Below the pieces are notes generated by a model. It was given only the letters and a program-made list of their open reading frames with translations, was not told the DNA's origin and ran no database searches. Below are positions 46,861 through 59,103 of a stretch of 64,000 bases of DNA, in pieces. Both the position numbers and the translations under genes were made by a program. How positions within the stretch are numbered: position 1 is the stretch's first letter; every line of letters begins with the position of its first letter. The DNA comes from Inia geoffrensis (lineage: Eukaryota; Chordata; Mammalia; Artiodactyla; Iniidae), in contig CM070900.1 of assembly GCA_036417435.1 (NCBI GenBank), forward strand, positions 116,142,315 through 116,206,314, read 5' to 3'.

Positions 46861-49084
46861 TGACAGAGGATTTAGCATTGCTACTTTGACTACCCTCAAG
46901 CAATAGTCAAGGGTTCATGACATGCAGCAATTTGTAATTTTGCTGAGGCATGAAATTGAATTACATGTGGCAAGAGGTGGGTCTCTAGCAGGAGTCCTTT
47001 AGCTAGTGTGTGCTTAGATGACTGGCTCACATATCTTCTCACAGTGGTTTAGATAGTCTCTACTTGTGGTCAAGTTACTATGCAGTATTTCTCATGACAT
47101 GATAAAAAAAACTATTTTCTTTGTGAATACTTCTCCTGAAAATAAAGTCAGCTGCTAGTTCTGGTGATGAAAATAAAGTGGAAGCAAAACTATCCAAGAA
47201 AGTGATGGTTCTAATCCAGAAAATAGAAGTTTCATGGAGACAATTACATGCTAAACTGATATTCATGAATTTGGGACTGTGGTATCGCTCATGAATATGG
47301 AGGGTCTGCTATATAAAATAAAGTCCTTCTATATTCAAGAATCATTTGGAAAAACATAAAATTCTTTGTCAAGTTACCTACTTACAACCTACATTGTCTT
47401 TAGATCACTGCAGACATGAATGCCATTTTAATTACACCTTAAGATCAGGACATCCATGTTATCTTAATATTGTGTACAAAATCACCCTCTTCCATCACAC
47501 AAGATTTAAGGTACTGACTAAAACCAAAGTTAGTTTTTTTTGGGGGGGGGTTGGGTTTTTTTTCTTAATTGTGGGTACTAGCTAAAACAGCTTAGGCTAA
47601 AATAAAGCTAAGAATCAGAAATACCTGTTCCAATTAATTGTGGCAACAGATAACATAGACCTGGGCTAAAACAACTCCACAGAAAAGTAGCATTTGATAT
47701 ATTTTCTCCTGTTGCCTCAAACATTTCTTCTAGATAGAATAAGCCTGGAAACATTTTTTGAAGCCCAGAACATGGTGACAATATACATGATGTTGCACAA
47801 TGGGAAGTATATGGCATATCTTGGCCACCTGTCCCTTACAAAGATCAAGGCCCATCATTTCAGCTTACGGCAGCTGTTGTTTTCCATCCTCCTTTCTTCC
47901 TGCTGCTGGCTGTAGATTCAGCCATCCAGGGTCTCCTAACCTTAGGCTGCTACTGTCTGTGGTACTTGTCCTTACTATTTTCACATTACGTAGGCTGTTT
48001 CTGACCTTTCTCAAACTTGTAAAATAGTGCTCCTAATAAGGATTGAAAATCCAATGCTTGACTTCTTGAATATAAAACTTCCTCTTTCCCTGGACAAGTA
48101 CTCAGAGAATGGGGGGAAATGGGGATAAAGGAAGTAGGAAAGAAACAAGTCATTTATCTCTTAAAGTTTGCAAAGTACTTTTTGAAAATGAGAATTCTTT
48201 GTATTTTTAAAATCCTCTCCACCCATTAGCCTCAACACTACATTGCTGCTATACTTACACCTCGCTCGTTATGTATTTACTTTTTATATAACTAAGCAGC
48301 ACCCTGTCATAAATGAAATATTCATGCAAAAAAAAAAAACCTGCTCAAAATGCATTTATAAAAAGAACATATAAAAACTACCATCTGCTCCCACTCCTAG
48401 CAAGCCCTTAGATACCCAAGTGTAAGCCCTCTGATTCCACAGAGAAGTAAAGCAATGTGTCCGTGATATATTCCTGAAAGTCCAAACTTCTGACTTTGTA
48501 TTAAGATGGATCTATGAGCTCCAGCCATCGAAATGCTTAGATCAACATTGATGGGCTTAGATATTGCACATAATGAATGCACGTGCTAGCATATTGTAAT
48601 GGGTAGTCATACCCGGTCATGTTGTGCTGAAATGAGCTGAAACTCTTCTGGGAAGTTGCGAAAGCATTTTGCAGTCTATTGATACCACAGTACTTTATAG
48701 TATGCCTTCCGTTAAAGAAAGTTGTCCAGACATTCCAGGGCTCCAAGCGGAAGTGTGGGCACTTGGATACCTTATTGGTTTTAATTCAGCTAAGAAAGGC
48801 AGGGATACACTTGTGATCTACTTAGGGCATTCGACTGCTCATACTTGGAGTATCACCAATGCTACACATAATAAGATAGCATGACCTTCTCAGTAGTTTA
48901 ATTTCTCCTAAATGGTAATTTGCACCTTTATAAGTTCTATGAGCACTTTCAAGAAATTCTCCCCTTGCTGTACCCTTCCCTTCCTATCCAGTACATTCCC
49001 ACCTTCCTCAATGTTCAGTGTTATCCATTCTGAACTCTGTATATGGAATTTTCATGTTTTTTTTTCCCCCAAAATCAATTGGAA
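46861..49084. other. Repeat-poor DNA
   Basis: About 2.2 kb without a recognised gene or repeat. It has a G-rich, T-rich run at 47528-47563 and an A12 tract near 48329. The frames at 47694-48027 and 48669-48884 show no domain signature. Confidence 0.45.
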
Positions 49085-49560
49085 TTAAGTCTGCCTGCAA
49101 GCAATCAAAAGGCAAAATAACAGCGGCATAAACAAAAAGAGTTTATTTTTGTCTCATAGGAAAGATATCCTGAGGCAAGCAGTCCATAACTTAGTGGTTC
49201 CAAGATCCTCAGGAAACCAGGCTCCTTTTTCTTGCTGCTCCATCACCCTCAGTGTTTTGACTTATGGTTGAAGATGGCTTCTTCAGTTCCGGTCATTCCA
49301 TTGCATTCCAGACAGCAAGAAGAAGAAAGTTCTGCTCCTCCCTTTCTTAATAAGACTTCCTGGAAGTACCACACACTTTGGATATACTTTTTTGACTAGA
49401 ACTTGGTCACACTGCCAAATCTTGCTGCAAATTACTCTAGGAAACGTAGTCTTTTTAGCTTGACACATTGCCACCCGATACATACTCAAAGTTCTTGCAC
49501 AAAAGAGGAGGGGGAGAAGAGTTGTTGGGATGGGCAACTCGTAGCCTCTGCTTCTCTTCC
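49085..49560. repeat. Old interspersed repeat, family not identified
   Basis: 'agtttatttttgtctcatag', 'gcaagcagtccataacttag', 'aaaccaggctcctttttctt', 'gttgaagatggcttcttcag', 'ttggtcacactgccaaatct', 'gatgggcaactcgtagc' form a layout I associate with a mammal-wide dispersed repeat, but I cannot name it. The 84-residue minus frame at 49283-49537 lies inside. Confidence 0.45.
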
Positions 49561-50844
49561 TCAGATCATATCATAACTTGCTCTTACACATCATTTGTTC
49601 AGGTTTAGATTTCTAATTGTCTTAATTAGTTAAATACTCCAGATGTTCAACATTCAGTAATCAAATTATAAATAAAATGAAGATAAAAATAAATAGAGAA
49701 AAGTTCTGGGGCACATCAATAAGGCCCTGGCTCAGTGCTACACTTCGTTTTTGTGTAAAGGCAGTTCTGAGACTGCCTTCAAATGACTGACGACACTTAA
49801 TTACTTAAAGGAATATAGAATTAGGCCTACAAGTCTATGGCCAAGAATCTTGATGCTTTCCTCATCAGTAGGATGTCCATATATTTTACGAACCAAGCCA
49901 GAATACCTTTGAGAGTGTGAAAGGGGAGGTCATCAATAATTACACTGCAACATCAGGGGTAAATCAGGACTATTCAGAAAAAACTAGGGTGTACTGTCAC
50001 CCAGGGCACCCTCCATACTGGATCCCTTCACATGCCAGACCTCGTATATACATCGGTTTACTATTATTGATTAACCAGTCATTTCTCTTTGGAAATGTGT
50101 TAGGATATGAAGAAAACATGGCAGAATTGAACTACTGTACACATCATGCCTCTGAATTAGATAGTGAAGAAGCTAGTTAAAGGGTCCAGATTAGCTATAA
50201 AGTAACGTTAATGAACTATTTCCAGCTATTCATCCTATTGTGAAACCAAAATTGCTCCAGGAAATGGGTATGAGAGAGAGACATCTACTCCTAGTGCCCA
50301 GAATCTAGTTAAAAGGAATTTTTCTCAAGAATCTCTGAGTTTGTAGTATTTTTATCCATCTGAATAGTTTGTCACTTTAATCAGTAACCTGTGACAGTTG
50401 ACAGCTGCCAGTTGGGAGGACTGGCTCTGGCTAAAGGCCAACCATAAAGAACAAGGCTGAGTGTGAGAGCCTAGGCTGACAATCTATTCCCAGTTTTGTC
50501 ATGGGCCACTAACATGTTGTTATTTTTGAAAATCACCTCCGTCCATGACAGAACCTAACACCAGGTTCTACCTTTTTCTTCATTCCCATATGTGTTTGTA
50601 CAATATTTTTCTGAAGCATACTTCTGTCTGAAAAAAGATTACTAGCCATTAAATTGTACCCTATTGGTCTGGAAGCTTCCAAAGATGCTTACTGCTCAAC
50701 TAAGGAGGAACAAAGGCACTAGTAGAATTGGGGTTAGTAATAATTATTAGAAATATTCCTGAACATTCACATTATACTTTCTCTGTTGTTTCTGAATTCT
50801 CCTTTCCCTAAGTGAGTTTAAGAGAAACTGTGTATCACGCTCGT
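49561..50844. other. Single-copy DNA
   Basis: About 1.3 kb with no recognised gene. The 87-residue frame at 49917-50180 has no motif. Confidence 0.45.
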
Positions 50845-51045
50845 TCAAAACATGGATTTTTTTGAGTCAGACTTCCTAAGTTAAAATCCCCACTCTGTCA
50901 CTTTCTAACTGTGTAACTCTGAGCCTATCAGCTCTCTGTAAAATGAGAGTTATTACCTCATGGTTTCTGGAATATTTATGGAGTTAATATATTTAAAGTG
51001 CTTAGAGTGCCTGGCATACAATAAGAGCTTTTTAAGTGTTTGCTA
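50845..51045 (+). mobile_element. MIR SINE
   Basis: Nearly full length: 'gagtcagacttcctaagtta', 'aaatccccactctgtcactt', 'tctaactgtgtaactctgag', 'ctctgtaaaatgagagttat' and 'agagtgcctggcatacaata'. Confidence 0.92.
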
Positions 51046-51129
51046 TTTACGACCTAAAGAGGGACATGGGATATAAAACTTGTCTCTGTGTACAGATCCA
51101 ATCAAACACACAGAGTTCAAAACCAGCTC

Positions 51130-51440
51130 ATCTTCTATAAAAACGTGTGCCTTTTTCATGGCATCCCAATCTTTGTCAAGTCTATCGCTTTCTTCTACAC
51201 ACCTGGCCTCTAAATCTTAGCCTTCACTTTTTCTTCCCTTTCTCTTCTCCCTCACATCTAAAAGTATTCCAGACTTCTTCCAAAATCATTTCCCTTCTTT
51301 CTCTTCCCACTGCCATTGGCCTAACTCAAACTCTCTTTTACCCCTTGCTGAAATAATTCCAAACTTCCCTAACTTGTCTTTGTACCTCCAGGCTACTCCC
51401 TTCAAAACCATTTTTATACAGTTTATAGAACGTTTGTGTT
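51130..51440 (+). mobile_element. L2 LINE, left part, split by a CHR SINE
   Basis: C- and T-rich L2 text including 'ccactgccattggcctaact' and 'ttccctaacttgtctttgta'. It continues beyond the SINE at 51675. Confidence 0.6.
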
Positions 51441-51455
51441 AAAAATCCTACCGTG

Positions 51456-51664
51456 AGGGCTTCCCTGGTGGCGCAGTGGTTGGGAGTCCGCCTGCCGATG
51501 CAGGGGACATGGGTTCGTGCCCCAGTCCAGGAGGATCCCACATGCCGCGGAGCGGCTGGGCCTGTGAGCCGTGGCCGCTGAGCCTGCGCGTCCGGAGCCT
51601 GTGCTCCACAACGGGAGAGGCCACAACAGTGAGAGGCCTGCGTACCGCAAAAAAAAAAAAAAAA
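51456..51664 (+). mobile_element. CHR SINE (short form) nested in L2
   Basis: Head 'gggcttccctggtggcgcag', A-box-like 'tggcgcagtgg', B-box-like 'gggttcgtgcc' and body end 'gcgtaccgc' with an A16 tail at 51650-51664. Duplication 'aaaaatcctac[c/t]gtg' at 51441-51455 and 51660-51674, with a cut site matching the L1 endonuclease preference (TT/AAAA on this strand). Frames at 51338-51541, 51423-51695 and 51476-51934 are SINE-derived. Confidence 0.97.
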
Positions 51665-51674
51665 TCCTACTGTG

Positions 51675-52090
51675 GATCCTCCTTGCCCAAAACAATCCTT
51701 AACCTACCCAGCATGGCATTTAACAATTTTGTGATAAGGTTCCAAAGTTCCTATCTTTCCATTCCCATCTTCCTCCACCCTCATGCCCCAGATAAACTAG
51801 ATAACCAACTGCATTTAGGCACCTTAATATTTTTTTCCCACACTCTTCCAACTAAATATTGTAGAATGTCCTTTTGCTCTTTGTTTTCTGGATATCAAAG
51901 ACTTACTTATTTTAAAGGCCCAGCAGAGATGTAAATGTCTACATAAAACTACTTTTGAGTTATGAGTGCTCTTTCCCTCCTTGGAGGTTCTGTGACTTGT
52001 CGTACGTCTGTGATAGCTCATTACAGTGTCCTTTAGGTTATAGTTTCTTATTAAGACTTCCTCGAGGTCTTAACCCATTTGTCCATCTTT
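51675..52090 (+). mobile_element. L2 LINE, right part
   Basis: 'aatccttaacctacccagca', 'tggcatttaacaattttgtg', 'ctatctttccattcccatct', then 'tgatagctcattacagtgtc'. The order continues the left part, so the SINE landed in a pre-existing L2. Confidence 0.65.
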
Positions 52091-52759
52091 GCTCTTCCTA
52101 GTCAAGTCCCTCCTCCTACACACTGGGAACTCCAGGGCCACTGTATATGACTGTGAGATTTTTGCACTACTTTGAGGAATGGACCTATGAAAGATAAGGC
52201 TAGCTCATCCTCTGCCTGGTCAGGCCACACTGTCTGTACCACCAAAAAGGGGGAGCCTTTTCCTAGTCAATCTACCCAGAGTCTGCCAAAAAGGGACTGC
52301 CTCCTTATTTCACTCCTTCCAATAAGCAAGCCATGCACCTCTGGAAGGAACTTCGTTTTCTCAATTAAGCACAGGTGAGGTTTTGGCTAGCACTGACTCT
52401 GGACGCACATAATAAGTTCTTAAAGAAACAAATCAAGATTGTTACAGACTTGTGACAGAAGATGTTAATGAGGCTATGGCAGACAGCCTCAAATCTCAAC
52501 GATCCTGGCTTCTCTACAGCAGACACCCTCCTTCACCAAGATCACACAGGATAGTGATGATCAACAAGAAGGTTACATGATCATGCACGTGAGCAACTAT
52601 ATCTCATGGCTATGAAATGCATGAATGAGTTAGGACAAGACAGGCCATAGTAGCAAAAGATTCCAGTTTATATAACAACTCAGATAATGAATGAATGTTA
52701 TCCCTTGTTCACATAATATTCCAAAGAGGCTGTTCTTTGTTTCAAGCAGCTCTCCTCCA
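52091..52759. other. Single-copy DNA
   Basis: Nothing recognised. Confidence 0.45.
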
Positions 52760-53330
52760 CATGGTGATTCAGAGATGAATTTGCAAGGTGGATAAGAGAG
52801 AGCATTTTGTACAAAGGCATAGAGGCGGGAGAAACCATAGCAGCTTTAGAAAACTGCAAATAGTTTTGTCTAGCTAGTGCACTGGAAGCATGAGGGAGTG
52901 AGGCAGAAGCTAAGACTGGCAGGATAGACAGGGCCCAGAACGGGAATCTATTTGAAAGTCCTGTAAAAAAATCGAGCTTTGTCCTTCAAGGGGTGGGAAG
53001 CCACTGGTGTTTGTTTCTTAGTTTATTGGTGTTGTCATTGTTTCTTTTTAATCAGGATAGTTAATATCATTTGGTAGGAATATGAGAAAATTAGCACTGC
53101 CAGTAGTATGTAAGCTGATTTGGATTGCTGCAAACAGAAAGGCAGGATCACCAACAAGGCAAATATTACATTCCCGAAAAGACCGTGAGAGCTCAAAATT
53201 AGGCAGTGGCAGTGGAGATGGACAGCAAGGGAGAAGCAAAGGAGCTATTTAGGAAGCAGGTCAGAGGAAGCTTGGTAATTATCTAAATTCAAGGGATTAG
53301 AAAAAAAAAGTTGAGGATGCTCCAGCTTTC
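52760..53330 (-). mobile_element. L2 LINE, antisense
   Basis: 'gtacaaaggcatagaggcgg', 'ctagtgcactggaagcatga', 'ggggtgggaagccactggtg', then 'gcagtggcagtggagatgga' and 'gcaaaggagctatttagga'. This is the L2 antisense order. The block at 53020-53060 is unrelated T-rich sequence. Confidence 0.6.
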
Positions 53331-55135
53331 TGGCTGAATTGAAGTCTGTGTCTGTGCCTACAAAAATCAAAAGTTATTCATTTCTACTTTAACACTGAAT
53401 TTACCTGTGCTATCTAATAAGATTTTTTATTCTGGTCACTAGTGAACAAATTGACGGAAAATAAATGCCCTTTCTACTACTAATCCTCTGGAGGCCATGC
53501 GGCTAAGACTCTTCAAGGTGGAATATAAGAATCCATCATATTGTCAAAATAAAGTCTCCAGGATCCCTACTGGTTACGAAGGAAAGTTAACTGGCAAAAA
53601 CTGACTGTAACCTTTCAACAATGGCTGTCTGACCTAAACATCACCAAAAAAAAAACAAAAAAAAAACAAAAAAAAAAAACACACCACCTCCTGGAGCTTC
53701 AAATTAGAATTCACTTTGCCTATTCCAAAGCTGTTATTCAGTATTCATTGTCTTACTTTGTTTTACAAAGAACTGGAATTTGAACATTTACAGTCCTCAG
53801 TAATAATCAGCACGTATTAGAAGATTCCTTGCTCCATACAGCATTATGAAGGTAGCAAAACTCACAGAGCCTTGTGCTTGCTGCTTTATTTTCCTGGCAG
53901 TGTGGAAAAGGCACACTGGCCGCTTGAATCCATCTCCCAGGATTAAAGAAAGCTGGAAATGGTTTGACTCTATGAGGCTGGCTGAAGATGGCACTCTATG
54001 TTGAATTGGCACAACTCTGCAGCATTGGAATGGTATTTCTTGACAGGGTTGGATGGCATATGTAGTTTTGTGTATTGTTCTGTTGCTTCTTAAATCAAGC
54101 TGCCCAATTTAAGCCAAACACATGTTCTATTCTCCACTGCCCCTCAAATCACACCGATCCCTTGCTTGGTCAAATCATAACCCCCTGATTGTGCTCTGCA
54201 AATTTCCCATAATGCTGGAAAAAAGACTTTCATTATAATAGACATTAATAAAACAATACACTCAAGTATGCTATAAATTATTCAATATTTTTATTTATTT
54301 TAATTACATTATTCCTATGGTTGTTAACTGTTTAAATTTTTAGTGAGTAAATGAGTGAAAATCTATAAACGTGTATAAAATAAGTGGCTGTGAATGAAAA
54401 CAAAAATGGTTTTCAGACTTTAAATCAGTTTCTAGATTACTTTATATCTTGAAGACAATTTACCCGCATTAAATTATATCCACCATTTAAGCAAAGAATG
54501 TCTGTCGCCACTGTGACTTTTGTGTAAGGGAAGAGACCAACTGGAAAGGAACACTGAGTGTTGGGCCTTTCCTCCAACGTGATGAGTATCCAGGTTCTCA
54601 AAACTATTGCAGGTTTGTTCTTTATTGGAGTCAGATTTGACAAATTTCAGGATGATTATGGATACATTCGTCTTAAAGTTTTAATCTTCTGTTTGAACTC
54701 CTAAAGGTGCTCCACAATTATCACTACTGATCTAGATCATTTATAAGCTTTTTTACCAATCGCTCAAATGCAAATCCATGGTCACGCCTTGTTTCTCCTG
54801 TGTTCCTGGACCTCAGCCCCCACGGCCTACCAGGCAAATTTTTGGCAAAGTTGGGCTCATGACTAATAATTGCCAGCACGAGGCACCACAAGGAAAATCG
54901 CTGCATTTTGATAGTGACCTAAAGTCACTTATGTAAGTTTTTGGCATCTAGCAAATCACACTAGTTGGGTGGCATTTAAGGATACCTGAAGTCATGCAGG
55001 AAGGCAAGACACGTGATCTAAAGAATACCTGGGCCAATAAGAAATTCTAACTGATATTCTAGATGTCTGTAAAGTTTCAAAGTGGGTAAGAGTAAAGTTC
55101 TGATCAAGGAAGTAAAACCTGAAAAAAAGGGCTAA
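53331..55135. other. Single-copy DNA with an A-rich run
   Basis: No gene recognised in 1.8 kb. (A)nC low-complexity sequence lies at 53645-53680. Confidence 0.5.
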
Positions 55136-55140
55136 ATTGG

Positions 55141-55521
55141 TGTTATGTTCTGAATCTTTGTGTCCCCTCCAAATTCATAGGTTGAAATCCTAACCCCCAA
55201 TGGAGTGGAATGGTATTAGGAGGTGGGGCCTTTGGGAGGTGATTAGGTCATGGGATGTAGCCCCCATGAATGGGATTAGTGCCCTTATAAAAGAGACCCC
55301 GCAGAGAGCTCTCTCACGCCTTCTGCCACGTGAGGACACAGTGAGAAGAATGCCATCTATGAATCAGGAAGAAGACCCTCATCAGACACTGAATCTGCCG
55401 AATCTGCTGGTGCCTTAACCTTGGACTTCCCAGACTCCAGAACTGTGAGTAATAACTGTTTCTTGTTTAAGGCACTCAGTCTATGGTATTTTTGTTATAG
55501 CAGTCCCAATGGACTAAGACA
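55141..55521 (+). mobile_element. Solo MLT1-type LTR (MaLR, ERV3-related)
   Basis: A 381-bp LTR with the terminal dinucleotides TG..CA. It begins 'tgttatgttctgaatctttg', has 'ggtattaggaggtggggcct', 'tgggaggtgattaggtcatg', 'gggattagtgcccttataaa', 'ccagactccagaactgtgag', and ends 'caatggactaagaca'. The pattern fits MLT1A best. Flanking pentamers 'attgg' (55136-55140) and 'gttgg' (55522-55526) are a probable 5-bp duplication. No internal region or second LTR follows, so it is a recombined solo LTR. The 72-residue frame at 55200-55418 is LTR sequence. Confidence 0.9.
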
Positions 55522-55526
55522 GTTGG

Positions 55527-57034
55527 TGTTAACACAGGGCACCCCTATGTAATACTCTAGCTAGGTCCTCATAGCCCATTTACCTTCCTTCAGCATTTTG
55601 TGAGGTTTCTATTATAAAATCTACACCCCAGACTCCAAGGCCTTTTCCTACTTCATATTTCCTGCTGAGGGCTCACCCTGGCTGTATCATCACACCACTG
55701 CATGTTCAGAATCTCTCCTATGGATGTCAACTGCTCAGAGATCAGCAGATCTCTACCCTGTAGGAGGATAGAATATGACTATGGGCCTTTTATACTGACA
55801 AAGCTCTCTCTTCTCTTATCATAATGCTTGCTGCTTTTGGCCTTTGGCAGTTAGCTTCAGGTAATTCTTGATGTCACTTTCCTTTTCCAGGTCTCTCTTT
55901 GAACCCTGACCTATGGACTGTCTGGAGAACATCAGCCTCCTTCCACCCTGTTTTAATAAGATCACTCTTTCTAGCCTCTTAGATCACCAGGAGAAGTAGG
56001 TGGGGGAAGAAAGCATTCTGTTTGTTTTTCATTGCAAGCCCCAGGTCTGGTCCCTTTGGAAACAAACAGATGAAAATTCTTCAGTCACTGGATCAGTCTG
56101 TTTTGCCTTAGATAAACCTTTTTGGATCTGAGAAATAAGCCTTTTATTCATTTTTTAACATTTAGTTTTCTTTACTGTGGTCAATGTTGTTTAGCTTCAT
56201 TTTTTTCTCCTTATTCCTCTCTTTGCTTTTATTTCTTCTCTGTAGCTCTGCTGCCAGCCCCTGCCAAGTTTCTTTATCATCTGTCTCTACCGCCAGCTTA
56301 ACTTTCTGAGCCAATGGTGTCAAAGCAGAATGCATATGGGTACTGTCAATCTCACATGGTACAACTTGGAATTAATTTCTTATGCCTATCCATGAGCAGA
56401 GTAAAACTTGGGTGGCCTTAAGTCTCTAAATTAAAGTGCTCTCTTCCTAACTCTCTAGTCCCACTCCTGCTATTTTAGCTCAAATGGAAAGCCTCAGGGT
56501 CTGCCTAGAGGCAAGACATGTCCTCAGCTTTTTTCCAAGCCTCTTACCTAGCTTTCTTCTAAGGCTTGGGCCCACCCAGAATCCCAGCCTCACTTGTTCA
56601 TGGTCTAACACCCTGCCCAGCACTTGCTAATCTCTTGCTTCCTAGCCTTTCAGTCACTGTCTGCTCTGGTCCTGCCCTAAACGAGAGGCTATCTTCAAAT
56701 CCAAAAGCATCTGTGTCAGAAAACTCCCTATCGTTCCATGTGCACACCACGACAAGCCCCCATATTTTCTGGGACCCAACATGAGTTTGGACAATATCCT
56801 CTGAGTACTTTGCCTTCACCTTAGTCAGGCATTGGGGCCAACCTGGCTGGTGCCCTTCGCCCTAGTGAATGAGCCTCAGTGTGGTCCCAGCTCACTCTCC
56901 CCACAGATGGCCCTGTATTAATGCCTCAGCCAAAGCTCAGGCCATATCTTGCATACATCCTAGATCCTGTGTATTCTCTTTGCTGAATTCACTTTTCGCT
57001 AGGTACTAGCTGGCAACCTGTTTATTTCCTTATA
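55527..57034. other. GC-moderate single-copy DNA
   Basis: About 1.5 kb without a recognised gene or repeat. C-rich compared with neighbours. Frames at 56566-56784 and 56598-56819 show no conserved signature. Confidence 0.45.
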
Positions 57035-57225
57035 ATGCAGTACTCATTCAACCTTCACAATGTCCATATGAGAGAGATAACATTTAACCCCACTTTCTCT
57101 GGAAGAGCATTAGACTTGGAGAGATTAAGTCACTTGCCTATGGTTAATGAGATAATAAGTGATAGAGTCTAGATTTGAACACCAAGTTCTCGTTCTCACT
57201 CTTATCCTTGATTACACTCAGTATT
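57035..57225 (-). mobile_element. MIR SINE, antisense
   Basis: 'tcattcaaccttcacaatgt', 'gagattaagtcacttgccta', 'tgatagagtctagatttgaa' and 'acaccaagttctcgttctca' follow MIR antisense order. Confidence 0.85.
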
Positions 57226-57304
57226 GCATGCCCTGAAAGAAGTGTTCTTATCCTGTACAGTCTTTTAAGTCCCATTTAAGTATCGGTTTCCCAGGAGATA
57301 ATTA

Positions 57305-57600
57305 TTTCACTCAGTCACCAAAGATTTTCTGAGTACTCAGTAAGTGCCAATGGCTGTACTAAGCCCTGGGGACATATCAGTTAACTAAAGAGGTAGTAGC
57401 CACTCAGAACAGGCTGTGCTCAGGTATAGATGCTGCAGTTATGGTTTAAGGTAAACAAGTTCCACCAAAGAAGGTGTTCAATGCCCTGAGAAGGCTTAGG
57501 CTCATCCACAGCAGGCTCCAAGCACAGGGGGCCATACTGCCATCCTCTGTGGCTCTGGCATTCATCACAATTTCTACATTTAGTCATGAACAGGGCATTT
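57305..57600 (-). mobile_element. Probable L2 LINE 3' end, antisense
   Basis: 'aaagattttctgagtactca', 'gtaagtgccaatggctgtac' and 'taagccctggggacatatca' are the L2 start in antisense. The rest is degraded. Confidence 0.55.
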
Positions 57601-57624
57601 GGCATTTTAAATTAATCTACTGAG

Positions 57625-57706
57625 AATCTGGAATGTCAGAGCCAGAAAGAACACCTGAGGTTATCTGGTTTAACCGTCTTACTTTAGAAATTAAATAAAT
57701 AAATAA
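57625..57706 (-). repeat. Probable MIR-like fragment, then AAAT run
   Basis: 'ctggaatgtcagagccagaa' with 'aacacctgaggttatctggt' resembles a common mammalian SINE piece; an (AAAT)n stretch follows. Confidence 0.4.
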
Positions 57707-57763
57707 CATCTAAGAAGTTAACTTTTCAAGATGACATTGACATGTAGTGAAAGAATCACTTAC

Positions 57764-57982
57764 GCCTTTTTTTTTTTGTTTGTTTGTTTTGTGGTACGCG
57801 GGCCTCTCACTGCTGTGGCCTCTCTCGTTGCGGAGCACAGGCTCCGGACGCGCAGGCCCAGCGGCCATGGCTCACGGGCCCAGCTGCTCCGCGGCACGTG
57901 GGATCTTCGCGGACCGGGACACGAGCCCGCGTCCCCTGCATCGGCAGGCGGACTCCCAACCACTGCGCCACCAGGGAAGCTC
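57764..57982 (-). mobile_element. CHR SINE (short form)
   Basis: Antisense: T11 then (GTTT)n tail, 'gtggtacgcgggcctctcac', the central 'ggcccagcggccatggctca', and head 'ccaccagggaagc'. A perfect duplication 'aatcacttac' flanks it (57754-57763 and 57983-57992). CpG sites are well kept, suggesting limited age. Frames at 57731-58103 on three frames and on the minus strand are SINE-derived. Confidence 0.96.
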
Positions 57983-57992
57983 AATCACTTAC

Positions 57993-59039
57993 TTCTTAAA
58001 TACAGTTGTGCCAACTCCTCATCCACTGCTTTCACTGATATATCACATAGTCTCCTGGGGAAAGGATGGGATACATATTGAAGCCAAATTTCCATGGCTT
58101 TAGGCAAAAATCTCACGACTGTGGGATCGATTTCTCAGAACAAAGCTCTTTCGTTTAAGCCATTGTCCATAAGGCATTTCCTCTAGAGCTTTTTTAAAGT
58201 GGTATCTAACAATCAGGCAATGGGAACAATGTAGATTTATAGGACTAGCACATACTACTACTGATCGTATCCAATGGTGTACGGTCTTAGCACTGTCACC
58301 TGTTAGAAATGGGGGAAAACCCCCAGAAAACTTAAGAGAACCCCATCTCTCCTATCAAACCTGCTAATTAATCAACATTACCACACGTTTCTGTTTCTTT
58401 TCCAGACCCTCTTATCCATACCCATCTAGACAACATTCTTGGTTGTCTTTTTTTGGTTTTGGGGTTTTTTTGCCACTGAGGATATGAGGTTAGCATGACT
58501 CGGTCTATATAGTCACCACGTTCTCCTCTTACAAGTTTACGACTTTTGCAGTTTATCCTGGTGCTTAAGGGTATAATCATCTTGCCTCCCCCACCCTGCC
58601 CCTTGCAGTATGAAATTAGTAGCTTTGTTTTTTTCCTTCTGACACACTTGCTTTGTGCTATATTTAACTCCTGTACATTAGCATTAATATCCAGCCACAC
58701 AAGGGAAGATAAGATGCTGCTGTGCATTACTTCCACCAGGTACAGTAGGGGTTTATTCTGCTAATTCCTTTTGGGGATAGTGAAACAGATGCAAATACAG
58801 TAAGAAAAGGGCTGAACCTTCTTGCCACAGTATACTGAATACAAATCTTTGTAAGGTTTTTAATGTGCACGATTTTATTCTTTTGCTTTTTACCTACTTT
58901 TTTGCCTTTGGCTTTGGCTGGCACACAAAGCAACTTATAAAAAGGGAGGCTGACAAAATAAATGTTTCCCTGAAAAGAACATCCTCTTAACATAAAAAGA
59001 AACACAGAAGATCCACAACCTAAATTATTGTTAAAGATT
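57993..59039. other. Single-copy DNA
   Basis: No gene recognised. A G/T-rich run lies near 58447-58471. The 122-residue minus frame at 58368-58736 and the 105-residue one at 58727-59044 have no family signature. Confidence 0.45.
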
Positions 59040-59103
59040 CCCAACTGTCTAGAACAATACCTAGTACATAGTGGGTCCTCAAAACTTTGTTTATGAATAA
59101 AAC
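59040..59103 (+). repeat. Short L2 or MIR 3' end
   Basis: 'acaatacctagtacatagtg' followed by 'ggtcctcaaaactttgttta' is the usual terminal phrase. Confidence 0.55.

Noticed and set aside
48669..48884. Frame reading 'GYLIGFNSAKKGRDTLVIYL', considered as a possible retroviral pol remnant
   Set aside because: No catalytic motif, no flanking LTR and no frame continuity; the likeness is too weak to call.
51456..51664. Internal A- and B-box-like sequences considered as a tRNA gene
   Set aside because: They belong to a tRNA-derived SINE; no cloverleaf or anticodon arm of a functional tRNA is present.
58368..58736. 122-residue frame on the minus strand
   Set aside because: Low-complexity Lys/Gly parts over a G/T-rich tract; no recognisable domain.
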